Shown here: in pieces, positions 44,984 through 53,543 of the stretch
Layout of the letters: every line of letters starts with the position of its first letter
How positions within the stretch are numbered: position 1 is the first letter of the stretch
DNA from: Sphingomonas bacterium
GTDB lineage: Bacteria; Pseudomonadota; Alphaproteobacteria; Sphingomonadales; Sphingomonadaceae
DNA: 64,000 bases
Direction: 5' to 3'
Assembly (NCBI GenBank): GCA_030149245.1
Contig: JASBRX010000022.1
Location: 62,001-126,000, forward strand
Notes under the pieces: model-generated
Told to the model about the DNA's origin: nothing
The model's input: only the letters and a program-made list of their open reading frames with translations
Databases searched by the model: none
Translations under genes and position numbers: made by a program

Positions 44984-45841
44984 ATGAAGCTCTGTCGCTA
45001 TGGCGCCCCCGGTGCCGAGAAGCCCGGCCTGATCGACGCGGATGGCCGCATCCGCGACCTGTCGGCGCATGTTGCCGACATTGCTGGCGACGCGATCGGC
45101 AAGGATGGCCTCGCCCGGCTTGCCGCGGTCGACCCGGCGAGCCTCCCGCTGGTCGAGGGCGATGTTCGCTATGGCCCGTGCGTCGGTGGCACGCGCCAGT
45201 TTGTCGCGATCGGCCTCAACTATGTCGACCACGCGCATGAATCGAACCTGCCGATCCCCGAGGAGCCGGTGGTGTTCAACAAATGGGTGAGCTGCATCCA
45301 GGGTCCGAACGATCCGGTCACGATCCCGAAGGACAGCAAGAAAACCGACTGGGAGGTCGAACTGGGGATCGTGATCGGAACCGCCGCGAACAATGTCGCG
45401 GAGGCCGACGCGCTCGACCATGTCGCGGGCTACTGCCTGGTCAACGATGTGTCCGAACGCCACTGGCAGACTGAGCGCGGCATGACCTGGGACAAGGGCA
45501 AGGGGTTCCCCACCTTTGGCCCGATCGGCCCGTGGCTGGTGACCAAGGACGAGGTCGGCGACGTCCAGAACCTGGGCATGTGGCTGTCGGTCAATGGCAA
45601 GAAGGTTCAGGACGGCAATACGAAGACGATGATCTTCACCGTCGCGCAGATCGTGTCTTATCTCTCGCAGATCATGACGTTGCTGCCGGGTGACGTCGTC
45701 ACCACCGGCACCCCGCCGGGCGTCGGCCTCGGCCAGAAGCCCGAGCCCTGGTATCTGAAGGCGGGCGACGTGGTTGAGCTGGGCATCGAAAAGCTGGGCG
45801 AGCAGCGCCAGGATTTCGTCGCATGGGCGCCGGCCAAGTGA
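44984..45841 (+). CDS. 2,4-diketo-3-deoxy-L-rhamnonate hydrolase (FAH family)
   Basis: A 285-residue FAH-fold hydrolase splitting 2,4-diketo-3-deoxy-L-rhamnonate to pyruvate and L-lactate (LRA6). Features: FVAIGLNYVDHAHES, EVELGIVIG (metal-binding E-x-E with the later Asp), VNDVSERHWQTERG and TGTPPGVGLGQKP, all standard. I use the ATG at 44984, preceded by GAAGGA, giving MKLCRYG; an upstream in-frame ATG lies inside rhmD. The next gene overlaps its stop. With rhmD and the adjacent SDR this marks the diketo-hydrolase variant rather than the aldolase variant of the pathway. Confidence 0.88.
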   Translation: MKLCRYGAPGAEKPGLIDADGRIRDLSAHVADIAGDAIGKDGLARLAAVDPASLPLVEGDVRYGPCVGGTRQFVAIGLNYVDHAHESNLPIPEEPVVFNKWVSCIQGPNDPVTIPKDSKKTDWEVELGIVIGTAANNVAEADALDHVAGYCLVNDVSERHWQTERGMTWDKGKGFPTFGPIGPWLVTKDEVGDVQNLGMWLSVNGKKVQDGNTKTMIFTVAQIVSYLSQIMTLLPGDVVTTGTPPGVGLGQKPEPWYLKAGDVVELGIEKLGEQRQDFVAWAPAK

Positions 45842-46590
45842 GCAGCTTCGCCGGGCGCTATGCCGGGCGCAGCGCGATCGTCACCGGCGGTGCATCGGGG
45901 CTGGGCAGGGCGGTTGCCGCGCGCATCGTCGCCGAGGGTGGCCGGGTCGCGTTGTGGGACTTGAACGCGGACGCGCTGGCAGCCGCCAAGGACGCGGTCG
46001 GGGCGAGTGACGTGCAGGCGCTCGACGTGTCCGATCAGGCTGCGGTCGATGCCGCGGCGCAGGCGAGCGCCGCCGCGCTTGGCGGCAAGGTGGATGTCCT
46101 GATCTGTTCGGCGGGCATCACCGGCGCGACGGTGCCGGTGCACGAGTTCCCGGTCGATAGCTGGCTGCGCGTGTTCGATATCAACGTCCACGGCCTGTTC
46201 TATTGCAACCGCGCGATCGTGCCGCTGATGCTGGCGCAGGGCTATGGCCGGATCGTCAATGTCGCATCGGTGGCGGGCAAGGAGGGCAATCCCAATGCCA
46301 GCGCCTATTCGGCGTCCAAGGCGGCGGTGATCGGCTTCACCAAGTCGCTCGGCAAGGAGCTGGCCGGCAAGGGTGTCATCGCCAATGCGATCACCCCGGC
46401 GACGTTCGAAAGCCCGATCCTTGCCCAGCTGCCGCAGAGCCAGGTCGATTATATGCGCTCCAAGATCCCGATGGGGCGGCTGGGCGAAGTCGATGAGAGC
46501 GCGGCGATGATCTGCTTCATGGCGAGCGAAGAGTGCAGCTTCACCACGGCGTCGACTTTCGACACGTCGGGCGGACGGACGACCTTCTGA
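45838..46590 (+). CDS. 2-keto-3-deoxy-L-rhamnonate 4-dehydrogenase (SDR)
   Basis: A 250-residue short-chain dehydrogenase with TGGASGLG near residue 17, VASVAGKEGNP and the Tyr/Lys pair in SAYSASKAA. The C-terminal region (ATFESPILAQLPQSQVDYM and SFTTASTFDTSGGRTTF) is typical of LRA5-type enzymes. It oxidises C4 of 2-keto-3-deoxy-L-rhamnonate, making the substrate of the hydrolase encoded just upstream. I choose a GTG start at 45838 (GTGA overlap), giving the usual SSFAGRYAGR start; an in-frame ATG at 45823 is the alternative. Confidence 0.87.
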   Translation: MSSFAGRYAGRSAIVTGGASGLGRAVAARIVAEGGRVALWDLNADALAAAKDAVGASDVQALDVSDQAAVDAAAQASAAALGGKVDVLICSAGITGATVPVHEFPVDSWLRVFDINVHGLFYCNRAIVPLMLAQGYGRIVNVASVAGKEGNPNASAYSASKAAVIGFTKSLGKELAGKGVIANAITPATFESPILAQLPQSQVDYMRSKIPMGRLGEVDESAAMICFMASEECSFTTASTFDTSGGRTTF

Positions 46591-46591
46591 C

Positions 46592-47503
46592 ATGGCCGTG
46601 CGTCCGCCTTTGGTCGATCCGCATGTCCATCTGTGGGACCTGCAACACATTCGCTATCCGTGGCTGACCGGGCCGTTCGACAGCGACAATCCCAATGGCA
46701 GCGTCGAGGCGATCGCGGTGGACTATCCGCTCGACGCCTATCGCGCCGACGCGGGGAGCTGGGACGTGCGCGGCATCGTCCACATCGATGCAGGCGCGGA
46801 CCCGGCGGATGCGCTGAAGGAAACGCAGTGGCTTCAGGACATGGCCGACACGCGCGGCATGCCGACCGGCATCGTGGCATTCGCGGCACTGGATGATCCG
46901 CAGGTCGAAAACCTGCTGGCCGCGCATGTCGAACACGCCAATGTTCGCGGCATCCGCCACATCATCAACTGGCATCCCGACCCGGCGCGCAGCTATTCGC
47001 CCGCTGACGTCACGACGACCAGCGCGTGGATGCGTGGCTTTGGCCTGCTGAAGAAGTTCGGTCTGAGCTTCGACCTTCAGGCGTATCCGGGCCAGTTCGC
47101 GCATCTTGCCGCGCTGATCGCGAAGCATCCGGATACGCAGGTGATCCTCAACCACACCGGCATGGCTTTGCCCGGCGACGCGGACGGGTGGAGCGTATGG
47201 CGGCGCGGAATGGCGGCGTTTGCAGCGCTGCCCAATGTCGCGGTCAAGATTTCGGGCATGGGCTTCACCTGGCGGCCATGGAACGCGGAACAGGCGCGGC
47301 CCTATGTGCTGGAGACGATTGCGCTGTTCGGGACCGATCGGGCGATGTTCGCCAGCAATGTCCCGACCGACAAATTGTTCGGCAGCTTTGACCGGCATTT
47401 CGACGCCTATGACGGGATCACCGCCGATTTCAGCGCGGACGAGCGGGCGGCGCTGTTCGGGGGCAACGCCAACCGCATCTACCGCCTTGGCATCGACCTC
47501 TGA
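46592..47503 (+). CDS. L-rhamnono-gamma-lactonase (amidohydrolase family)
   Basis: A 303-residue amidohydrolase-2 enzyme that opens the lactone made by the L-rhamnose dehydrogenase. The metal site starts with DPHVHLWDLQ near residue 9 and continues with IIWH-type GIRHIINWHPDP, ILNHTGMA and KISGMGF; the last Asp-containing segment is MFASNVPTDKLFGS. The sequence and position match LRA2 in Sphingomonas-type clusters. It begins one base after the previous stop and is followed four bases later by the GH78 gene. Confidence 0.88.
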   Translation: MAVRPPLVDPHVHLWDLQHIRYPWLTGPFDSDNPNGSVEAIAVDYPLDAYRADAGSWDVRGIVHIDAGADPADALKETQWLQDMADTRGMPTGIVAFAALDDPQVENLLAAHVEHANVRGIRHIINWHPDPARSYSPADVTTTSAWMRGFGLLKKFGLSFDLQAYPGQFAHLAALIAKHPDTQVILNHTGMALPGDADGWSVWRRGMAAFAALPNVAVKISGMGFTWRPWNAEQARPYVLETIALFGTDRAMFASNVPTDKLFGSFDRHFDAYDGITADFSADERAALFGGNANRIYRLGIDL

Positions 47504-47507
47504 TCAG

Positions 47508-50500
47508 ATGCGCGTCGTCGATCTGCGCGCGGAGTATACGACTGACCTGTTGGGGACGCAGGTCCGGCACCCGCGCCTGTCATGGCGGATCGAGGGGGCG
47601 GGGGCGCAGCACAGCTATCGCATCCGTGCGGCGGCAAGTCCGGCGGCGCTCGATGCCGCGGAGCTGATCTGGGACAGCGGCACGGTCGTCGGTCGGGCCA
47701 GCTTCGACATCCTCTATGGCGGCCCACCGCTGGAGTCGATGCAGCGCATCTGGTGGACGGTCGAGGTTGCCGGAGATGCAGGGTCGGCGCGGTCGGAGCC
47801 GACATGGTTCGAAGCCGGGCTGCTATCGCCCGAAGACTGGCGCGGCGACTGGATCGAGGCGGAGGACGCCCTCGCCGCCGCCGATCGCGCTGCCGGGGTA
47901 GGCTGGGTGTGGGGCGAGACGTCGCTCGACGCACGGCCGCACGCCTTCCGGCTGGACTTCGACGCTCCGCTCGATCTGGTCGCGGCCGATGTGCTGATCG
48001 CGGGCAAGGATCATCTGCGCGGCGTATGGGTCAACGGCGTCAAGTCGCCGCTCGACTGGCATTTCGACTGGGACACCTATCTGCCCTTCTGGGGGACGCT
48101 CGCGCGCTACGAAGGCGAGGTGCGGCCGGGGCGCAACAGCATCTGCGCACTGGTCGAGGCGGATACGCAGGGCTTTTTTCCGGTCGATGGCGGCGCGTTC
48201 GCGGCGCTGATCCGGCTGCACCGCGCCGATGGCCGGATCGAGCGGATCGTAGGCAGCGCATTCCGGGTGATGCCGGATCCGCCGGGGCGCTGGACGGACC
48301 TGACGTTCGATGCCGTCGGATGGAGCGCGGTGGTGCCGAGCACGAGCTGGGCGCAGGGCGATCCGCGCCCTGCCGAACCGGCGATGCTGCTGCGCACGGC
48401 ATTCGATGTGCCGAAGCCGGTCGCCACTGCGCGGCTCTATGCCACGGCGCTGGGTGCCTATGACGCACACCTCAATGGTGAGAAGGTGTCCGACGCGATC
48501 CTCGCACCCGAAATGAGCGTGGCCCACCGCCATGTCCTGTATCAGACCTATGATGTGACCGATCGGATCGTGCCGGGGGCCAATGTTCTGGGCGCGTTGG
48601 TCGGTGACGGCTGGTATGCATCGCCCTTCGGCTGGCGGATCGAGCGCTATGGTTTCGGCCCCGCGCCGCGGCGGTTCCGGGCGATGTTGCGGATCGATTA
48701 TGCCGACGGGACGCGCGACTGGGTAACGACCGGGCCGGACTGGCGGATCGCGCCGTCGGCGGTGGTGAAGTCTGAAATCTACGATGGTGAGACCTTCGAC
48801 GCGCGGCTCGATCAGCCGGGTTGGGATACGCCGGGTTTCGACGATCGCGATTGGATGCCGGTGCGGGTCGGGCAGGCCCCGAACGCGGCGTTGGTGGCGC
48901 AAACGTCTCCGCCGTTGCGCCGCACCGGGACCCGCCGCGCGGTGGCTGTCAGCGAACCGGTGGCTGGCCGTTACGTCTTCGATTTCGGGCAGAATTTCTC
49001 GGGCTGGGTGCGCGTCCGCGCCACCGGCCCAGGGGGTACCACCATCACCGCGAAGTTCGCCGAGTTGCTGAACGCTGACGGCACGGTTGACCTTGCCAAT
49101 CTTCGGCTCGCGCGCGCGACCGACCGCTTCACACTGGCTGGTACGGGCGTGGCCGAGACGTTCGAGCCGCATTTCACCTATCACGGCTTTCGCTATGTCG
49201 AAGTGTCAGGCTTTCCCGGCATGCCGACGGCGGACGATGTGGAAGGCATCGTCGTGCATAGCGACTGCCGCGAAACCGGCGCTATGACCTTCCACGATGC
49301 GCCGTTGCTGCAATCGATCTGGAACAATGCGCGCTGGAGCCAGCGCAGCAACTTCTTCAGCGTGCCCACTGATTGCCCGCAGCGGGACGAGCGGATGGGG
49401 TGGATGGGGGACATTCAGGTGTTCCTCGACGCCGCTGCCTTCAACATGGACGTCGACCCGTTCATTCGCCGGTTCCTACTTGAGGCACGCGCGGCGCAGC
49501 GCGACGATGGGGGCTATCCGATCGTGGTACCCCAGCCGCTTTCCTATCCCGATGTCGTAACGGCGGGGTGGAGCGAGGCGGGGATCATCCTGCCCTGGCA
49601 GCTGTGGCTGCGCTATGGCGACACCGCCGTCATCGACGAAAATTGGGACGCGATGCAGGCGTGGATGGCGTTCGTCGCGCGGTCCAACCCCGATCATGTC
49701 TGGCGCAACGATCGCGGGCTGGATCTGGGCGATTGGCTGTCGGTCGACGCGATCAAGCCGGATGACGAGACGACGCCGCGCATGTTGTGCGCGACCGCCT
49801 ATTGGGCGTGGTGCGCGGAGCTGATGGCGCAGATGGCGGTGGCGAGCGGGCGTGCGGCGGAGGCCGAACACTATCGCTGCCTGCGCGCGACGATCGGGGC
49901 GGCCTATGCTGACGCATTCGTCGGCCGCGACGGGGTTTGCGGCAATGGCAGCCAGACCAGCCAGGTCCTGTCGCTCGCCTTCGGTCTGGTGCCGCCGCGT
50001 CTTCACGCCAAGGCCGCTGCGGTGCTCGCCGCGGATATCCGGGCGCGCGGCATGAAGCTGTCGACCGGTTTCCTCGGAACGCCCTATCTGCTTGATGTCC
50101 TCGCCGATGCCGAGATGATGGATGAGGTCGCGGGGCTGCTGCTCCAGACTGGCTACCCCAGCTGGGGCTATATGCCGGAGCAGGGCGGGACCACGGTGTG
50201 GGAACGCTGGAACGGCGATACCGGCGACCTGTCGATGAACAGCTATAATCACTATGCGTTCGGCGCGGTGGTGGGCTTTTTCTATCGGCGTCTCGGCGGG
50301 ATTGCGCCGGCGGCGCCGGGGTTTCGTCGGATCGCCGTGCGTCCGCTGTGGCTCCCGCAGATCGGCCGGGTGGAGACGCGCTATGACTCGGTGGTCGGCA
50401 CCATCGCGACGGGGACCGATGGCGATACCGGCGGTCTGACCCGGCTCGATCTGACTGTGCCGCCCAATGCGATTGCCGATGTCGAGCTGCCGGGTGGCGA

Positions 50501-50633
50501 CTGGCTTGAGAGCGGCATCGCGCTTGCGGCGCACCCTGCTGTCACGGATCTTCACTATGGTGCGGATGGCATTCGCTTTGCTGTAGCGACCGGCGGCTAT
50601 CGCTTCGTGCGAGCGGATCCGGCGACCGCCTGA
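47508..50633 (+). CDS. GH78 alpha-L-rhamnosidase, no signal peptide
   Basis: A 1041-residue enzyme. N-terminal beta domains (RLSWRIEGAG to about residue 350, with the carbohydrate-binding module-like YDAHLNGEKVSDAIL region) precede the (alpha/alpha)6 catalytic barrel. Catalytic motifs: TDCPQRDERMGWMGD, with the general acid Glu, and GGTTVWERWNGD, with the general base Glu. It releases L-rhamnose from rhamnosides. There is no signal peptide at the chosen ATG (MRVVDLRAEY), so it is predicted to act in the cytosol on imported oligosaccharides. It ends the rhamnose operon; a terminator-like hairpin follows. Confidence 0.92.
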   Translation: MRVVDLRAEYTTDLLGTQVRHPRLSWRIEGAGAQHSYRIRAAASPAALDAAELIWDSGTVVGRASFDILYGGPPLESMQRIWWTVEVAGDAGSARSEPTWFEAGLLSPEDWRGDWIEAEDALAAADRAAGVGWVWGETSLDARPHAFRLDFDAPLDLVAADVLIAGKDHLRGVWVNGVKSPLDWHFDWDTYLPFWGTLARYEGEVRPGRNSICALVEADTQGFFPVDGGAFAALIRLHRADGRIERIVGSAFRVMPDPPGRWTDLTFDAVGWSAVVPSTSWAQGDPRPAEPAMLLRTAFDVPKPVATARLYATALGAYDAHLNGEKVSDAILAPEMSVAHRHVLYQTYDVTDRIVPGANVLGALVGDGWYASPFGWRIERYGFGPAPRRFRAMLRIDYADGTRDWVTTGPDWRIAPSAVVKSEIYDGETFDARLDQPGWDTPGFDDRDWMPVRVGQAPNAALVAQTSPPLRRTGTRRAVAVSEPVAGRYVFDFGQNFSGWVRVRATGPGGTTITAKFAELLNADGTVDLANLRLARATDRFTLAGTGVAETFEPHFTYHGFRYVEVSGFPGMPTADDVEGIVVHSDCRETGAMTFHDAPLLQSIWNNARWSQRSNFFSVPTDCPQRDERMGWMGDIQVFLDAAAFNMDVDPFIRRFLLEARAAQRDDGGYPIVVPQPLSYPDVVTAGWSEAGIILPWQLWLRYGDTAVIDENWDAMQAWMAFVARSNPDHVWRNDRGLDLGDWLSVDAIKPDDETTPRMLCATAYWAWCAELMAQMAVASGRAAEAEHYRCLRATIGAAYADAFVGRDGVCGNGSQTSQVLSLAFGLVPPRLHAKAAAVLAADIRARGMKLSTGFLGTPYLLDVLADAEMMDEVAGLLLQTGYPSWGYMPEQGGTTVWERWNGDTGDLSMNSYNHYAFGAVVGFFYRRLGGIAPAAPGFRRIAVRPLWLPQIGRVETRYDSVVGTIATGTDGDTGGLTRLDLTVPPNAIADVELPGGDWLESGIALAAHPAVTDLHYGADGIRFAVATGGYRFVRADPATA

Positions 50634-50668
50634 CAGCGCCGGTCGCCGGACAGACGCGCCCATTTCAT

Positions 50669-50706
50669 CAAAAAAGAAGCCCCGGCACGGTGGACCGTGC
50701 CGGGGC
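50669..50706 (-). terminator. Rho-independent terminator of the TonB receptor gene
   Basis: GCCCCGGCACGG (50679-50690), loop TGGA, CCGTGCCGGGGC (50695-50706): a perfect 12-pair stem. On the minus strand it is followed by TTCTTTTTT, a proper U-tract. It ends the receptor transcript and may also stop the convergent GH78 transcript. Confidence 0.8.
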
Positions 50707-50732
50707 GAGAGACGCTTCCGAGGGGGTGGGCG

Positions 50733-53459
50733 TCAGAAGCGAACGCGGACGCCTGCCGATACGCGGCGGCCGGTCATGCGATATTCCTTGGTGCGATCTT
50801 CGCTCACCGAATAGATGAACTCCTTCGCATTGTTCAGGTTGATCGCGTCCGCAAAGACCGTGAAATTATTGGTAAGGTCATAGGACAGGCTAACGTCGAG
50901 CTGGCCATAGGCGTCGAAATATTCCGGCTCGCCATTGCGGCCCGATGCAACCTGAAGGAAATTGTCGCGATAGGTGTAGGCGACACGGGCGGTGATGCCG
51001 TATTTCTCGTAGAAGCCGACCACGCTGTAGGAGTTCTTTGACAGCCCTTCGAGGCCGAAGCTCACGTTAGCGACGGTGTTGCGATACTCGGCGTTTGAGT
51101 CGGTGTAGTTATAGCTCGCCTGAATGCCGAAGCCGCCCAGCGCGCCCGGCAACCAGTTTTCGAACGACTGGCGATAGCCGATCTCGAAGCCCTTGACCGT
51201 CGCGCCCTCGCCATTGTCGGGCACGGTCACCTGGAACGTCACTTGATCGACGAGCTGCGGGGTGGTGGTCAGCGTTACGAAGGATTCGATATCCTTGTAG
51301 AACGCCGCCGCCGACAGCAGCGATCCGGGGGCGAAATACCATTCGGCACCTACTTCGACCTGCTTGGCACGAAATGGCTGCAGATCGGGGTTACCGCGAC
51401 GGATCGTCTCGTTGCCCGGGTTGGTCTGGATCGTCTGGCGCGGCGACAGGTCCGACAGGGTCGGGCGCGTCATCACCTTCGACGCGGCAAAGCGCAGCAG
51501 CAGGTCGTCGGTGACGTTGAGGCGCGCGTTGATCGACGGCAGCCAATCGCGATATTTGCCGCGGAAGCTAACCGGAACGACCGGCGAGACGGTGATGATG
51601 TTCTGCCCCTGGCCGTTCGGAACCGCGCTCAGAACCGTGCGCGATGCGCCCGAGGAGGTGTAGTCGGTATCCTCGTAGCGCAGGCCGACATTGACCGCGA
51701 GCGGCATCGCGCCGAGGTCGGCCTTGAGTTCGGCCATCAGATAGCCGCCCCACACCTTCTCGTTCACCTGCGACGATCCGGTCGGCGACGGCACGGCGGG
51801 GTTGAACGCGCGACCGTCGGCGGTCGCGAACTGATCGACCTGAAGCACCAGCGCGCGCGGATCGTAGATCACCCAGTCGGTCAGGATGTTGGCCCCGCCA
51901 TTGCCGCCAAAGAAATTGCGGTTGGTGGGCGAGAACAACGCCGGCGGCAGGACGCGGTCCGACCCGCAATAGGCGCATTGTTCGCCGAACGGCATTTCGT
52001 CGGCGGTGATCGTCTTGATCCGACTCTGCTTGAACGCGCCGGCGTAGAAGGTCAGTGCGCCGCCATTCGGGTTCCAGTCGATGTCCGCCTTATATTCCTC
52101 GATCTCGTCGTCGATGTTCGAACCGCCGCCCCAGATATAGTAATGCGCGGTGATCCCCTGCGGGTTCGTGGCGGCGTTGCTGTAGTTCGGGCTGGTGAAG
52201 CCATAATCGTAGATCGGGCTGCCGCTGCGGCGATCGAACCAATGGTCGATATTCTTGCGGCGGATGGTGGTGAACAGGTTGTTCTCCTTGCCGCGGCGGC
52301 GCGCGTCGGAGAGTGACCCGTCGAGCCGGATGCGCAGATCGTCGGTCGGCTGCCAGTCGATGTTGATCCCGAACTGGTCGGTGGTGACGTTGCGATCGTC
52401 ATACTGGATGATCTGATCAACGAAGCCGCCCTGATAGCGCTGATACACCGCTTCGCCATTTTGGACGACTTGCTCGACCAGCGTGCCGCCCGAGAAGTCA
52501 TAGGCGAGCCCGGTCTGCTGCTCGATGAACCGCGCCTTAGAATAGAGCGTGTCGATCGTCACGGTCAGCGTGTCGCTGGGCCGCATCTGGACCGAGCCGT
52601 TCACCGCCCAACGGGTAAGGTCGCGCTCAAAGAAGAAGGGCGACAGGTTCGAAGGCATCGAAACGCGCGTGAAGGGCGCGACGTTCGGGCCGATGCGCGC
52701 GCCGGGGACGCCGCCGGCGGTGTAATAGGAATCGGTGCTCGACCGGCGGACATGGCCTGCGCCGATTGTGAATTCGTCGATGCGGTTTTCCTGTTCGGAA
52801 TAGACGCCCGACAGCGCGATGCCGAACGTGCCCGACTGGTTCTTCCAACTGGCAACGCCGGAAAATTCGGGGTTCCAGCTGTCCGCGTTCTCCGACCACA
52901 TGCCGGTGGCGGCGGCCGCGACCTTAAAGCCTTCCTTCTGGTCCAGCGGGCGCAGCGTGCGGACATCGATGGTCGCGCCGATCGACGCGCCGTTGATGTT
53001 CGCCTGGGGCGATTTGTACACGTCCGCGCCCGAGATGACCTCGGACGGGATCACGTCGAACGAGAATTCGCGGCCATTATTGTCGGTCGCCAGCGTGCGG
53101 CCATTGACGGTGACGGCGTTGAACTTCGGACCAAAGCCGCGCACGGTGACGTAACGGCCTTCGCCACGGTTGCGCTCGATCGTGACGCCGGTGATCCGCT
53201 GCAGCGATTCCGCCACATTCTGGTCGGGCAGCTTGCCCAGATCCTCGGCCACGATCGAATCGACCACACCAACGGCGTTGCGCTTGATGTCGATCGCCGC
53301 GCGCTCGGCGGCGCGGATGCCGGTGACGACGATCTCATCCTCTTCACCGGCAGGCGCGGCTGCGTCCTGCGCGAAGGCGGGCTGGGCGAGCGCGACGGCC
53401 CCTCCGGCAGCGGACAGCAGCAAGCCCCGACGAACATTGGTGATGCGGTTGATCATCAT
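50733..53459 (-). CDS. TonB-dependent outer-membrane receptor
   Basis: A 908-residue outer-membrane receptor. The signal peptide ends near residue 30 (VALAQPAFAQ), and a TonB-box-like segment DEIVVTG follows at about 41-47. The plug domain has the NVAESLQRITGVTIERNRGEGRYVTVRGFG segment, and the barrel ends with the outer-membrane signature GRRVSAGVRVRF with C-terminal Phe. The plug wording (KLPDQNVAESLQRI, YKSPQANINGASIGATIDVRT) is the sphingomonad/xanthomonad carbohydrate-type. It should import rhamnose- or apiose-containing oligosaccharides. AGGAG lies five bases before the start; operator site 2 is about 60 bases upstream. Confidence 0.93.
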   Translation of the reverse strand: MMINRITNVRRGLLLSAAGGAVALAQPAFAQDAAAPAGEEDEIVVTGIRAAERAAIDIKRNAVGVVDSIVAEDLGKLPDQNVAESLQRITGVTIERNRGEGRYVTVRGFGPKFNAVTVNGRTLATDNNGREFSFDVIPSEVISGADVYKSPQANINGASIGATIDVRTLRPLDQKEGFKVAAAATGMWSENADSWNPEFSGVASWKNQSGTFGIALSGVYSEQENRIDEFTIGAGHVRRSSTDSYYTAGGVPGARIGPNVAPFTRVSMPSNLSPFFFERDLTRWAVNGSVQMRPSDTLTVTIDTLYSKARFIEQQTGLAYDFSGGTLVEQVVQNGEAVYQRYQGGFVDQIIQYDDRNVTTDQFGINIDWQPTDDLRIRLDGSLSDARRRGKENNLFTTIRRKNIDHWFDRRSGSPIYDYGFTSPNYSNAATNPQGITAHYYIWGGGSNIDDEIEEYKADIDWNPNGGALTFYAGAFKQSRIKTITADEMPFGEQCAYCGSDRVLPPALFSPTNRNFFGGNGGANILTDWVIYDPRALVLQVDQFATADGRAFNPAVPSPTGSSQVNEKVWGGYLMAELKADLGAMPLAVNVGLRYEDTDYTSSGASRTVLSAVPNGQGQNIITVSPVVPVSFRGKYRDWLPSINARLNVTDDLLLRFAASKVMTRPTLSDLSPRQTIQTNPGNETIRRGNPDLQPFRAKQVEVGAEWYFAPGSLLSAAAFYKDIESFVTLTTTPQLVDQVTFQVTVPDNGEGATVKGFEIGYRQSFENWLPGALGGFGIQASYNYTDSNAEYRNTVANVSFGLEGLSKNSYSVVGFYEKYGITARVAYTYRDNFLQVASGRNGEPEYFDAYGQLDVSLSYDLTNNFTVFADAINLNNAKEFIYSVSEDRTKEYRMTGRRVSAGVRVRF

Positions 53460-53518
53460 TCCTCTCCTGGCATTTTGTTTGATCGTTTCATGCCGCAGGA
53501 GAACGCATATGTCAAATT

Positions 53519-53535
53519 ATCATAATATGTATGAT
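53519..53535. promoter_or_regulatory. GntR-type palindrome, site 2
   Basis: ATCATA-ATATG-TATGAT is a perfect 6-5-6 palindrome 60 bases before the TonB receptor start, between the receptor and the end of the MFS gene. It is the best example of the motif seen at four places in the window. Confidence 0.75.
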
Positions 53536-53543
53536 GATACAGA

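Noticed and set aside
50679..50706. Hairpin after GH78 as a terminator only for GH78
   Set aside because: The U-tract is on the minus-strand side; on the plus strand the stem is followed by CGAGAGACG, so the main use is for the TonB receptor transcript.
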